This document shows positions 9,268 to 18,077 of a stretch of 45,706 bases of DNA, one piece after another. The stretch is from CAYUVH01 sp964448135 (GTDB taxonomy: Bacteria; Verrucomicrobiota; Verrucomicrobiia; Limisphaerales; UBA8199), in the NCBI GenBank assembly GCA_964448135.1, contig CAYUVH010000033.1:1-45706 (forward strand), given 5' to 3'. Positions within the stretch are counted from its first letter, which is position 1. Every line of letters starts with the position of its first letter. A model generated the notes under the pieces. It was given only the letters and a program-made list of their open reading frames with translations. It searched no databases and had not been told where the DNA came from. The position numbers were made by a program, and so were the translations under genes.

Positions 9268-9668
9268 GAACGATATTTGGATGGTCCTGCGGAACCGTCA
9301 ATCTCATTAGGCGTCTGCTTCTCACACAGAACCCGGCACGCGTTTGTTTCGGAGCGCGGCTGTCCTCAGCCGCAGCACCTTCAAATTCGCCTCCGGCTAT
9401 CGAATCAGTTCCTGTGCGCGTTCCAAAGCTTACGCGCTGGCTGAGGACAGCCGCGCTCCGGGGCTGAATCAGAACCGGCTTTCACCGACGCCCCGGCCTT
9501 TTTCGTTGACGGCCCCTGCGAAACGGGCTCTTATGCGCCGCAACACCGGAACCAATGATTCGCGTTGGCTACCAAAGATGCGGGAAATCCCCGCCATCCG
9601 CCCACCGGGCGCCGCCTGGCGGCCTCGCATTTTTCCACCGGTGACTCCGCTCAGTTCGCTAATCCCCT
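9268..9668. other. Divergent intergenic region
   Basis: This 401-bp gap lies between the Ca-binding-like gene and the MFS gene. Its main feature is the dispersed inverted repeat at 9350-9460, listed separately. The remaining sequence (9461-9668) has no recognisable gene or promoter. A frame across 9344-9676 is open but reads as repeat-derived, low-complexity sequence. Confidence 0.5.
9350..9460. repeat. REP-like element with a perfect 22-bp inverted repeat (family A)
   Basis: The left arm 9350-9371 (beginning CGGAGCGCGGCTGTCC) is the exact reverse complement of 9439-9460. A 67-bp interior contains TTCAAATTCG and GCGCGTTCC. The first 24 bases after the leading C recur exactly at 18787-18810, and a shortened version occurs at 20725-20760. 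This is a dispersed non-coding element. The pairing could form a long hairpin in RNA. Confidence 0.8.
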
Positions 9669-11258
9669 ATGAATAATCGCCACGATAAAATCCTGTTTTG
9701 GGGCTGCTTTATCGCCCTGATCACGACCGCTTACGCCTTCATCAGCCGCCTGATGCTCTGCGGCGGACAATTCCTGACCGATTTCGGCCTGGACAAGGTG
9801 AAGGCCGGCGAACTCGGCGGGGCGGGCATCTGGCCCTTCGGCGTGAGCATCATCCTCTTCAGCCTCGTGATTGATAAAATCGGTTACAAGGTGGCGATGG
9901 TTTTTTCATTCGTGTGCTACATCGCTTACACGGGCATGGCGCTGGCGGCGTATTCGGCGATTCATGGCGTGTCTGGTGCCGACCTGCCGGCCGCGCAGGC
10001 CCACGGATACCAGCTGCTTTACTGGGGCAGCGTGATCCTCGGCCTGGGCAACGGCACGGTGGAAGCCTACATCAATCCCCTCGTCGCCACGCTCTTCAAC
10101 CGCGATAAAACCAAGTGGCTCAACATCCTTCACGCCGGCTGGCCCGGTGGCCTGGTGGTTGGCGGTCTTTGCTCCATCAAGCTGGCGAACAATCCCGACT
10201 GGCGGCTGACGCTGGGGTTGATTCTCGTCCCCGCGATTGCCTTTTTTCTCATCCTCATTGGATTGAAGTTCCCCAGGAGCGAACGCGAGCAGGCGGGCGT
10301 GGGTTATCTCGAGATGCTCAAGGAATTGGGCGCGTTTGGCGCATTTGTCGGATTCGGCCTGGTTTTCGCACAGTTGGGCCAGGTGTTCGCCTTGTCCAGC
10401 ACCGTCTGCTGGGTGCTGACGGCGATCGTCACCATCGGATTTTTCGCGATCACCAAATCCTTCGGGCGTCCGCTGCTCATTTTCCTGATCATCATCATGA
10501 TGCCGCTGGCGACGACGGAAATCGGCACCGACGGCTGGATCAGTGCGCTGATGGAAGACCCCATGAAAGCAGCGGGAGGAAATCCCGGATGGGTCCTCGT
10601 TTATACCTCGGCCATCATGATGCTGCTCCGCTTTTGCGCCGGGCCGATCGTACATAAGCTTTCCCCCCTGGGCCTGCTGGCCACCTGTGCGGTGCTGGCA
10701 ATTCTAGGCCTCACCCTGCTTTCCAAGACTGCAGGAGCGCCGATCGCCGCCATCTTTGCGGCGGCCACCCTCTACGCCTGCGGCAAGACCTTCTTCTGGC
10801 CGACCATGCTCGGTATCACCAGTGAGCAATGCCCGAAAGGCGGCGCGCTCACGCTGAACAGCATGGGCGGCATCGGCATGCTGGCGGTCGGAATTCTCGG
10901 TTTTCCCTTCATCGGCTATCTGCAGGAATCCACCGCCACAAAAAGTTTACAGGCCAGCAACCCGGCCATCTATGAGGCCGTGAAGGTTCAGAAAGGCTGG
11001 GTGCTCAGCGCAGTGCTGGGCGATTACCACGCCATTGATCCCGAGAAGAAGGCGACCATACAGGCTGCCGACGGCCAGCAGGCCCTGAAGCAGGCCGAAG
11101 CCGCGAGCAAGTTCGCCGCCTTGGGCAAAATGGCGATGTTCCCCGCCTTCATGCTCTGCTGCTACATCGCCCTGATTCTCTATTTCAAATCACGCGGCGG
11201 CTACAAGGCCGTGCATATTCAAGAGACCGCCGAGCCAAAACCAGCGGCTACCATGTAG
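9669..11258 (+). CDS. MFS sugar permease, FucP-like
   Basis: This 529-residue inner-membrane protein has about 12 hydrophobic helices. The segment GNGTVEAYINPLVATLF followed by KTKWLNILHAGWPGG is characteristic of the FucP/glucose-galactose transporter branch of the major facilitator superfamily, so proton-coupled sugar uptake is likely. It is somewhat longer than E. coli FucP because of a polar loop near residues 420-480 (LQASNPAIYEAVKVQ to KQAEAASKF) before the last helix. The ATG at 9669 directly precedes a typical short N-terminus. The downstream gene is convergent, and both stop codons fall in one palindrome (11255-11271). The specific sugar cannot be told. Confidence 0.85.
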   Translation: MNNRHDKILFWGCFIALITTAYAFISRLMLCGGQFLTDFGLDKVKAGELGGAGIWPFGVSIILFSLVIDKIGYKVAMVFSFVCYIAYTGMALAAYSAIHGVSGADLPAAQAHGYQLLYWGSVILGLGNGTVEAYINPLVATLFNRDKTKWLNILHAGWPGGLVVGGLCSIKLANNPDWRLTLGLILVPAIAFFLILIGLKFPRSEREQAGVGYLEMLKELGAFGAFVGFGLVFAQLGQVFALSSTVCWVLTAIVTIGFFAITKSFGRPLLIFLIIIMMPLATTEIGTDGWISALMEDPMKAAGGNPGWVLVYTSAIMMLLRFCAGPIVHKLSPLGLLATCAVLAILGLTLLSKTAGAPIAAIFAAATLYACGKTFFWPTMLGITSEQCPKGGALTLNSMGGIGMLAVGILGFPFIGYLQESTATKSLQASNPAIYEAVKVQKGWVLSAVLGDYHAIDPEKKATIQAADGQQALKQAEAASKFAALGKMAMFPAFMLCCYIALILYFKSRGGYKAVHIQETAEPKPAATM

Positions 11259-11271
11259 CCCGCCGGGCTAC
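11255..11271. terminator. Palindrome holding both convergent stop codons
   Basis: GTAGCCCG-C-CGGGCTAC is an 8+1+8 perfect inverted repeat. It contains the TAG of the MFS gene (11256-11258) and, on the other strand, the TAG of the FIST gene (11268-11270). It may act as a compact bidirectional terminator or hairpin. No T-run follows. Confidence 0.55.
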
Positions 11272-12455
11272 GCCTCCACAAACAGCGCCAGCGACGCGGT
11301 ATAACCGTGGAGGAAATTCTTTTCCCCCACGGGACCGATTTCGCCATTGCAGAAAAACCCGGTGAGACCCAGCGGGCCGAGGCGTTTCTGGACCATTTGC
11401 GCGTCGTGGTTCGGGCTGCCGAACATTCCCTGGCCCCGGCCGTTGCAGCAGCACAGGCAGCCGCCATAGACCTTCTTGCCTGCCAGGCGCTGACGCGCCC
11501 GCGCGAGCAGCGCCTCCATGTCCTCCGTCGCGGCGGCGGCGGAGCGCTGTTGAAACTGGATCGTCTGGCCCATCCGGGGCAGCGCGCCCACTGCGAGGCT
11601 GCCTGAACGCGGGTCCGCGCCGATCAAATTGCGAATCAGGAAATCGCCGCGGTGAAAATCCTCGAGATACTCGTTCACCACGAGACCGATGAACAAATTT
11701 CCCCCGGCACGCTTTTGATCCTCCGGCGGCAGTTTGTTGAAAGTCTCCGACAGCACCTCATACGCGGGACGATTGCCGATCTGGTGAATGATATTCTGCT
11801 CCACCTTGGTCAACGTCCACGTTTCGCCAATTGGCGTGCAGCCTTGTGAAGTCACGCTTTCGATTTTCACCTTCCCGCCGATGGAAATGGCGACGCCGCC
11901 CTCCTCAAAAACCTCTCCGTTGAAATACACCTGCGTCGTCGAATCTCCCGAGGAGCCACTGGCCAGTCCTCCCAGGACGGGCAGGGGAGCGTAAGCTTCA
12001 TTCCAGCTCCGCATCCAGGCTTCGCTGTCTATGTGAAATGGATCAATGAATACCAGCCAGCCATTGGTGGCATCAGGTTCGATCCCGGTTTCGAGCCGCC
12101 AATACCCCGGCCCGTTGGCTTCTTCCACCTGCGACTGCGTGAAATGAAACGCCTTCAGCTCCGCCCCCGGCAGAGAGTAAAGCCCAAGCGTCAGCCCTTC
12201 GCTGTCCTCCAATTCCTGTCCCCCCACAATCAGCGACTGGCTGGAGCATCCCACCAGCAAGGGTATCCGCGCATGAACGCGCAGAATTTCCAGTACTTGC
12301 GCCGCCTGCGGAAAATATTGCGGCGACATGAACACCAACCCGAGGGAAGTTTCCGCCGAGCCCAACTCCTCGCGCAAGTCCTCCGCCCAGCGTCTGATGC
12401 CCGCTTCGTCAAACCCGCCCGCCCAATGGGCCGCCACTGAATAATCTTTGACCAC
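11268..12455 (-). CDS. FIST domain sensory protein
   Basis: This 395-residue soluble protein has an N-terminal FIST_N domain (about residues 8-200; AHWAGGFDEAGIRRWAEDL, VFMSPQYFPQAAQVLEIL, LLVGCSSQSLI) and a FIST_C domain (about 215-385). The latter carries the characteristic CNGRGQGMFGSPNHDA and GFFCNGEIGPVGEKNFLHGY. FIST domains are proposed to bind small ligands such as amino acids in signal transduction. No kinase or methyl-acceptor domain is fused here. The start is a GTG at 12455. It overlaps the upstream 168-residue gene by 47 bp, which suggests translational coupling. Four Cys cluster in CLCCCNGRG. Confidence 0.85.
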   Translation of the reverse strand: MVKDYSVAAHWAGGFDEAGIRRWAEDLREELGSAETSLGLVFMSPQYFPQAAQVLEILRVHARIPLLVGCSSQSLIVGGQELEDSEGLTLGLYSLPGAELKAFHFTQSQVEEANGPGYWRLETGIEPDATNGWLVFIDPFHIDSEAWMRSWNEAYAPLPVLGGLASGSSGDSTTQVYFNGEVFEEGGVAISIGGKVKIESVTSQGCTPIGETWTLTKVEQNIIHQIGNRPAYEVLSETFNKLPPEDQKRAGGNLFIGLVVNEYLEDFHRGDFLIRNLIGADPRSGSLAVGALPRMGQTIQFQQRSAAAATEDMEALLARARQRLAGKKVYGGCLCCCNGRGQGMFGSPNHDAQMVQKRLGPLGLTGFFCNGEIGPVGEKNFLHGYTASLALFVEA

Positions 12456-12915
12456 ATGGCCAAGTTAATGGCGCATGCGTCAATTGCAACTCCGCGGTGC
12501 GGTCCGGCTCCGAGGGAACCGCTTCGGGCATCTGACTCCCAACGGCTTCGGCGGGCGCGGTTTGTTCCGCGGCTTCCGCTTCCGCCAGTTCCTCCCCTTC
12601 GCCCTTGGGCCAGATGCGAAATCCGCCGTGACCCTGCGCGCCGATTTCCCAAATGCCCCAGATGCCCTTGCCCTCGCGAAACCCGCGATAATAAACATCG
12701 TGGCTCCCAATGTAGGTCTTGGTCCAGTGACACTCCCCGTCCGCCGCGTTGTAGCGCCCGCTGATCAAAAATTGCCCGATGTCATCCACCCCTTCGCCCC
12801 GGATGATCCCTTTGGCGAAGTTGAGGTTCAACTCCATGCGATGCCGGCGGGTGATATCGTGGCGGTAATTGTAGAAGCCTTTCCAGGGCCCGGAAGGAAA
12901 ACGCGCTTCGCTCAT
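12409..12915 (-). CDS. Uncharacterised small protein coupled to FIST gene
   Basis: This 168-residue soluble protein has no family name that I can assign with certainty. The first 105 residues look like a compact beta-barrel-type domain rich in aromatic and Gly positions: GPWKGFYNY, GEGVDDIGQFLISGRY, TYIGSHDVYYRGF, GIWGIWEI, GGFRIWP. The last 60 residues are acidic and Ala/Glu/Pro-rich, likely disordered, and the final part overlaps the FIST start by 47 bp. The conserved-looking G-x-G-x-D/G-x-F pattern suggests ligand or lipid binding, but this is only a guess. It probably forms an operon with the FIST gene. Confidence 0.65.
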   Translation of the reverse strand: MSEARFPSGPWKGFYNYRHDITRRHRMELNLNFAKGIIRGEGVDDIGQFLISGRYNAADGECHWTKTYIGSHDVYYRGFREGKGIWGIWEIGAQGHGGFRIWPKGEGEELAEAEAAEQTAPAEAVGSQMPEAVPSEPDRTAELQLTHAPLTWPCGQRLFSGGPLGGRV

Positions 12916-12936
12916 GGCGGAAGGATTTTACAACAA

Positions 12937-14076
12937 TTACAACCGAAGGAAAATCTTTCGATGACGCATCCAGATCAATGCCGCCCACGCCAACCCGTAA
13001 CCAAGCAGGATGATCATCAGATTTTCCACGGTCCCATCGGGCGCATGAAATAACTTTTCGAATATGCGCCGCGCAAATTTCACCACCGGTCCCATCACCA
13101 CCGCGGCCAACACATACGCCAGGATCGAGTTCGCGCCGATGGCCAGCCACAGTCCCAATCCCCGCCGCCACCCCCGCACATCAATCACCCACCAGAATAG
13201 CGCCAGCAGCCCATAGCTTAACCCTCCACAAACCAGCACGTAGCTGCTGGTCCATCGGTTCTTCACAATCGGAAAATGCAAACTCCACAGCAGTCCCGCA
13301 ACTAGGCACCCGCCACCGAGCCACAGCAACCATCTCAGCTTCCTGGTGTCGCTTGCCTCGCTGCGCAGGATGCGCGCCGCGAACACGCCCTGCATCGCGG
13401 TCGCCCCGTGCGGCCAAAGATTGATCGGCCAGCCGCGGCCATACATGCTTTTCCACGGCTTGCCGAGCCGGCCCAGCGAAAGGTCGTACAGCCAGTCGCC
13501 AAAAATCGCGCCCTTCTCGAATTCGCCCGGGTGATGCCCCGGTACCGGGATAAACATCTGTACCGCCCAATAACCAATCAGTATGATCGCCGTCGCGAAA
13601 ATCTGTCCTCGCAACGAGGTGTAGAGCACTAGCACCAGGGCGATCAGGTACCCAAACCCCAACATCATCAGCACGCTGTAGGAGAGCCGCATCGCTTCGA
13701 TATTCCACGACAGCATGTTCCCCGTCGTGAAGAAGCCGATGAACACCATCGCCAGAAAGCGCAGGATGCCATGGCCCAAAATCTTCCCCCGCGAATCGCC
13801 GCGCGCGAGTCTTTTATCCACCGACAACGGAATCGCCACCCCGATCAAAAAGAGAAACAGCGGGAAAATGAAATCATAGAAATGAAGCCCGGCCCAGGAC
13901 ACGTGCTCGAATTGCTCATCAAGCGCATGGGCGAAGGTCCCGGCCGCCGCGCCGGCGCACAACCCATGCACGATTTGCTCCCCGCCCAGGAGCCAAAACA
14001 TATCGAACCCGCGCAACGCGTCCACGGACAACAGCCGCGTCGTTTGCGCAGCAGGCGTTTCGCTCGTCGGGGCCAT
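12937..14076 (-). CDS. DUF5009 / NagX-like membrane acyltransferase
   Basis: This 379-residue integral membrane protein is related to heparan-alpha-glucosaminide N-acetyltransferase and bacterial NagX/DUF5009 proteins. The N-terminal signature RLLSVDALRGFDMFWLLGGE is typical, and a conserved His lies in the loop after helix 2 (the HVSWAGLHFYDFIFPLFLFLIG block). About ten helices follow, ending with a basic tail. Known members transfer acetyl groups across the membrane to amino-sugars; the substrate here is unknown. It ends 21 bp from the 168-residue gene on the same strand, so the three minus-strand genes at 14076-11268 may be one operon. Confidence 0.85.
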   Translation of the reverse strand: MAPTSETPAAQTTRLLSVDALRGFDMFWLLGGEQIVHGLCAGAAAGTFAHALDEQFEHVSWAGLHFYDFIFPLFLFLIGVAIPLSVDKRLARGDSRGKILGHGILRFLAMVFIGFFTTGNMLSWNIEAMRLSYSVLMMLGFGYLIALVLVLYTSLRGQIFATAIILIGYWAVQMFIPVPGHHPGEFEKGAIFGDWLYDLSLGRLGKPWKSMYGRGWPINLWPHGATAMQGVFAARILRSEASDTRKLRWLLWLGGGCLVAGLLWSLHFPIVKNRWTSSYVLVCGGLSYGLLALFWWVIDVRGWRRGLGLWLAIGANSILAYVLAAVVMGPVVKFARRIFEKLFHAPDGTVENLMIILLGYGLAWAALIWMRHRKIFLRL

Positions 14077-14217
14077 GCCCTGCTTGTAGCACCCGCCCGC
14101 GCGAGGCTCAATTCATTCCGCCGTAGCAGCCGAGGTAACGAGGCTCCATCCTCCGACCAACTCGTGCGGACCTCAGCAACTGAACGGTGATATTTGGTGA
14201 GGACGTTCAACCGCTCT

Positions 14218-14262
14218 CCCTCTCCTTTGGGAGAGGGCTGGGGTGAGGGGGACTTTTCCCTC
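14218..14262. repeat. Hairpin repeat (CCCTCTCC/GGAGAGGG family)
   Basis: CCCTCTCC (14218-14225) pairs with GGAGAGGG (14230-14237) over a TTTG loop. It is followed by CTGGGGTGAGGGGGACTTTT. The same arms and tail recur at 23120-23196. It lies between two minus-strand genes, 18 bp beyond the stop of the ceramidase-like gene as seen from the DUF5009 promoter side. Confidence 0.7.
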
Positions 14263-14279
14263 CGACTGAATCGTTCCGG

Positions 14280-15629
14280 CTAAGGTTTTGCCAGAAACGA
14301 TTTTGGCAGAATACTGTGCACCGCCGCCACAATCTGATCCTCCACTCCCGGCGCCAGCCGCGTCGGCTTGTCGTAGTAAACCATCGCCCCGCCGCCCTCG
14401 TAGCCGCCCTCTTTCAAAATCCGCTCCGAGGGAATGTAGCAGGGCACATCATTGGCGTACGCGTTCACCCAGAGCCGCGAGGCATCAAACTCCTTCTTCA
14501 GCCGCAAGGAATAATCCACCACCACCTCGCCCGCCAAAAACACCATCGCCAGGTTGTCATCGAACGTCCAAGTCTGAACGATATACGGCATTTTCGTCGG
14601 CAACTTCTCGCCGCGATCCAGCCGCGCCAGGTTCAGTTTCGCGTGATACCCCACGTAATCCGTCTGTTTGGCCCGCGTCTCCCACTCCGCCCGCGTCGGC
14701 AAAGTGTCGAACGCCAGCTCAAATCGTTTCACCCGGCAAACCAATTTCCCCGTCACCGGCCGAAAATCCGAAACCGCCAGCTTGCCCACGGCGCTGGCAA
14801 TTTCCCGCCCATGCTCCTTCGTCAAATCCACGCTCCCGCGCGGCGCCGGATTCGCATCGGCCGCGCAACCCAACGCTACCAGCGCCACCGCGCCCGGATG
14901 CTCGATCTGCAACTGCTCCTGCGCGTAGCCCGCCCAATCGCCGCAGGCCTGGTTGAAATCCCCGCCCAGCGTTGTGCAATGACACGCGTAACTCACAAAA
15001 ATCGCGCGCACTTTTCCTTCCGGCGAGCTGACCAGCAACACCGGCAACTCCTGGTCCACCGGGCCGCCTTTCGTGCGGCGATTCGCCGCAAACCCGGCTT
15101 TCGTCAGCGCGCGCGCGAGCAGCGCCGGCTTCCGGTCGTCCAATGCGCGCTCGGCCACAATCACCAGCCAGTTGATCAATTCCGCCGTGTATTTTTCCAC
15201 GCGCGCCATCTGGTCCGGGGGAATCGGCCGGCAAAAAATATTCGGCGCGAATCCCACCACCCACGGCGCCGAGTGCGTGTGGCTCGAGCAGATCGCCACG
15301 CGGTCGGGATCAATTCCCCGGCTTTGGTGCAACCGCTTCACCACCTCGTCCCGCACATTCGCCGGCACGCCGCAATTGTCCACTGTGATCAGGATCGCCG
15401 GCCTCTCCGCGTCCGAACCCAGCGCCAGCGCCTTCGCGTAGAGCCGCTGCGCAACTCCGTCCGATTCCGCCTTTCGCGCCACGTAACCCGACAGCCAGAT
15501 CGGATAACTCGGCGTGATGTCCACGAGCGCCGCGCCGGCCTCGCGCAACTCCGGCGACTTTGCCGGCGCGGAGAATTGGGATGACACAAATGCGAGCACC
15601 AGGACGAGCGGGGTAAAATAGCGTGACAT
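14280..15629 (-). CDS. Secreted neutral/alkaline ceramidase-like protein
   Basis: This 449-residue exported protein has a signal peptide (residues 1-24, ending APAKS). It resembles the N-terminal part of neutral/alkaline non-lysosomal ceramidases, a family widespread in Verrucomicrobia and Planctomycetes: GAALVDITPSYPIWLSGYVAR, then ICSSHTHSAPWVV, with metal-ligand-like His residues. YACHCTTLGG and CAADANPAP supply further conserved blocks. Full-length ceramidases are about 650-700 residues with an Ig-like C-terminal domain, which is absent here. The actual hydrolytic substrate is therefore open. It is divergent from the YIP1 gene, with 104 bp between starts. Confidence 0.82.
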   Translation of the reverse strand: MSRYFTPLVLVLAFVSSQFSAPAKSPELREAGAALVDITPSYPIWLSGYVARKAESDGVAQRLYAKALALGSDAERPAILITVDNCGVPANVRDEVVKRLHQSRGIDPDRVAICSSHTHSAPWVVGFAPNIFCRPIPPDQMARVEKYTAELINWLVIVAERALDDRKPALLARALTKAGFAANRRTKGGPVDQELPVLLVSSPEGKVRAIFVSYACHCTTLGGDFNQACGDWAGYAQEQLQIEHPGAVALVALGCAADANPAPRGSVDLTKEHGREIASAVGKLAVSDFRPVTGKLVCRVKRFELAFDTLPTRAEWETRAKQTDYVGYHAKLNLARLDRGEKLPTKMPYIVQTWTFDDNLAMVFLAGEVVVDYSLRLKKEFDASRLWVNAYANDVPCYIPSERILKEGGYEGGGAMVYYDKPTRLAPGVEDQIVAAVHSILPKSFLAKP

Positions 15630-15733
15630 ACGATGGTGGATTATTGCGTCAAATTACTCTGCTGGACAACCCTCTTCCGCTGCCTCATTCTCTGCCCGCC
15701 AGTTCGCACTGGGTCACTCATCACAAGTTGAGC

Positions 15734-16522
15734 ATGGAAGTACCGCCCCAATCACCCGACGCCTCGTCAGGCGAAGCGCCGCCCCCGGTCACTTCGTTGC
15801 CGGTCCGGATGGCCAACGTCCTCGCCGCCCCCGGCGAAGTCTTCGATGAGGTCGCCTCGGCCCCGCAGATTGACCACGGCAATTGGATCGGCCCTGCGAT
15901 TCTCCTCATCCTGGTCGGTTGGATTTGCGGCTGGATCATCCTTTCGCAGGACTCGCTCATGCACCAGTTCATGGAGCCGGTGAATCAGGCATTTGATCAG
16001 CAAATCAAGAAAAACCATGTTCCGGAACAGCAGGCCGAACAGATGAAGAGCATGGGTGCGGTCATGATACGCCTGGTGGCCGTGGTCGGTCCTCCCTTCC
16101 TGGCTTTGTTCAACGCGTTTTGGTCGGGCTTCCTGATTTGGATTCTCGGAACCAAAGTGTTCGGCCGCGAGTTTTCATTTTTCAAGGCTCTCGAAATCGG
16201 CGGCCTGACCAGCATGATCCTGGTTTTGCAGACCATCATAAAAACTCTGCTGCAACTTGCTTTGGGCAGCGCTTATGCGACCCCGAGCCTGGTGGTTTTC
16301 CTGAAGCCCTGTGATCCGCAAAACAGCATGTATGGCTTCTACTCCCTCGTCGACGTGACGATCTTCTGGCTGCTCTTTGTGCGCGCCATGGGCTTGGCGC
16401 GGCTGGCCCGGGTCTCGCTTCTGCGCGCCGGCGTGTGGGTCTTTGGCATCTGGCTGGTCGTGTGTGGCTCGCTGCTCGGCTTCTCGTTGATGCTCCAACG
16501 GCTGGCGGCCCACGCGAAATAA
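15734..16522 (+). CDS. YIP1-family membrane protein
   Basis: This 262-residue protein matches the bacterial Yip1-domain family. A soluble N-terminus (SLPVRMANVLAAPGEVFDEV) is followed by five hydrophobic helices from residue 54 onward. The LAAPGEVFDEVA motif is typical of members in this phylum. Function is unknown in bacteria. I placed the start at the ATG at 15734 because an upstream in-frame start (15623) would overlap the divergent ceramidase gene start and add a low-quality leader. The gene ends 61 bp before the MacA-like gene on the same strand. Confidence 0.75.
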   Translation: MEVPPQSPDASSGEAPPPVTSLPVRMANVLAAPGEVFDEVASAPQIDHGNWIGPAILLILVGWICGWIILSQDSLMHQFMEPVNQAFDQQIKKNHVPEQQAEQMKSMGAVMIRLVAVVGPPFLALFNAFWSGFLIWILGTKVFGREFSFFKALEIGGLTSMILVLQTIIKTLLQLALGSAYATPSLVVFLKPCDPQNSMYGFYSLVDVTIFWLLFVRAMGLARLARVSLLRAGVWVFGIWLVVCGSLLGFSLMLQRLAAHAK

Positions 16523-16583
16523 AAAAATGGCAAAACCAGCAAACGAATTCATCCCTCCTTTGTCTGAATAACACTGGACTGAA

Positions 16584-17924
16584 ATGGCCAAACCAAAAAA
16601 GCGCAAAAAACTCCTGATCTTCGCCCTCCTGGCCCTGGTGCTGGCGGGCCTGACCACCGCCGCCATCCTCAAGAAACGTGAGGTCGTCATTACCATTCAG
16701 ACGGAAAAGGTCGCCCGCCGCGACTTGATCGAATTGGTCGAGGCCAATGGCAAGATTCAGCCGGTCGTGCAGGTCAAAATCAGCCCCGAAGTCAGCGGCG
16801 AAATCATCGCTCTCCCCGTCAAGGAAGGCCAGTCCGTGAAGAAGGGCGACCTGATCCTGAAGATCAAACCGGACGCCTATACCGCCACCCGCAACCAGGC
16901 CGAGGCCGGCTACAAATCCTCCATCGCCGGTCGCACCACCGCCGCCGCCAATCTCGACCGCGCCCAGGCCGAGTTCGAGCGCAACCGCGAACTCTTCGAG
17001 CGCAAACTGATCTCCGAATCCGCTTTCCTGGAAATCCGGACCACGCGCGATGTCTCCCAGGCCCAGCTTACCAACTCCATCCACCAGGTTGCCGTCGCCA
17101 AGGCCCAGCTCGATCAGGCGGACGAAGCCCTCGCCAAGACCACCATCGTGTCGCCCATCACCGGCACCATCAGCAAATTGGATTCCGAGCTCGGCGAACG
17201 GGTCGTCGGCACCGCCACCATGGCCGGCACCGAAGTCATGACCATCGCCAACCTCAACGAAATGGAAGCCCGCGTGGACATCGGCGAGACGGACGTCGTC
17301 CTCATTGAACCCGGCCAGCACGCCCGGCTGGAGGTGGACGCCTTCAAGGACCGGAAGTTTAACGGCATCGTGACCGAAATCGGCAATTCCGCGAAGGGCA
17401 CCTCCTCCATGGCGAGCAGCAGTTCGCAGGAAGCGACGAAGTTCGAAGTCCGCATTCGCCTGACAGAAAAGGAAATCTTCCGCCCCGGCATGTCCGTCAC
17501 CGCCGAGATCGAAACCCGCGCCCGCACCAACGTCCTCACCGTGCCCCTCGCCAGCGTCGTCAGCCGGCTGCCCAAGGGGAAGGACAAGGATAAGGATAAG
17601 GACAAATCGAAACCCGCCGATTTGCAGACGAACAAAGTCGCGAGTGTTTCTCCCGCGACCAATTCGCTCTCCGAAAAGAAGGCCAGGGAATCCGCCAGGC
17701 AGATCACCGTCGTTTTCCTCGCGGACGGGGAGCGCGCCAAACAGGTGCCCGTCAAAATCGGCATTAGCGACAAGGATTACTACGAAATCCTCGAAGGCCT
17801 CACCGACGGGCAGGAAATCGTCTCCGGCGGCTTCCGCGCGCTCAAGGATCTCGAGGACGGCAAGAAAGTGCAGAAAGGAACTCCCGGCACCGACAACAAA
17901 ACCGACGCCGAAAAAAAGGACTAA
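16584..17924 (+). CDS. Efflux periplasmic adaptor (MacA/HlyD family)
   Basis: This 446-residue adaptor has a basic N-terminus and a single membrane anchor (residues 9-27). The order is MacA-like: a beta-barrel strand, then a biotinyl-lipoyl half-motif (VKISPEVSGEIIALPVKEGQ), a coiled-coil hairpin (about 105-180), the second lipoyl half (TTIVSPITGTISKLDSELGE), a beta-barrel domain, and a membrane-proximal C-terminal domain. A Lys/Asp run (KGKDKDKDKDKSK, about residue 333) interrupts the C-terminal region. It would link an inner-membrane transporter to an outer-membrane duct. The ATPase at 18078 is its likely partner. Confidence 0.88.
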   Translation: MAKPKKRKKLLIFALLALVLAGLTTAAILKKREVVITIQTEKVARRDLIELVEANGKIQPVVQVKISPEVSGEIIALPVKEGQSVKKGDLILKIKPDAYTATRNQAEAGYKSSIAGRTTAAANLDRAQAEFERNRELFERKLISESAFLEIRTTRDVSQAQLTNSIHQVAVAKAQLDQADEALAKTTIVSPITGTISKLDSELGERVVGTATMAGTEVMTIANLNEMEARVDIGETDVVLIEPGQHARLEVDAFKDRKFNGIVTEIGNSAKGTSSMASSSSQEATKFEVRIRLTEKEIFRPGMSVTAEIETRARTNVLTVPLASVVSRLPKGKDKDKDKDKSKPADLQTNKVASVSPATNSLSEKKARESARQITVVFLADGERAKQVPVKIGISDKDYYEILEGLTDGQEIVSGGFRALKDLEDGKKVQKGTPGTDNKTDAEKKD

Positions 17925-17981
17925 CTTGAGCCAACGAACGCATATCGGCCTCCGCTCGCCAAAAGCCCGTCCCTTCCTCCG

Positions 17982-18014
17982 CCAGGTTTTGGAGTGCGGC
18001 AGTCCTCTGCCGCT
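17982..18014. repeat. Dispersed repeat (family C, one arm)
   Basis: This 33-base segment contains GGTTTTGGAGTGCGGCAG and then TCCTCTGCCGCT. It is nearly identical to the left arm of the inverted repeat at 45579-45665. The reverse-complement arm is not present here, so this looks like a half element. It sits in the 153-bp gap between the adaptor and ATPase genes. Confidence 0.75.
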
Positions 18015-18077
18015 TTGCGGTCGACTTCTGCCTGGCTGCCTTTGTTGATGTAGTGATACGACTTTGTCTGGCCTCAC

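Noticed and set aside
14316..15584. Plus-strand frame within the ceramidase-like gene
   Set aside because: Antisense shadow, Arg/His-rich.
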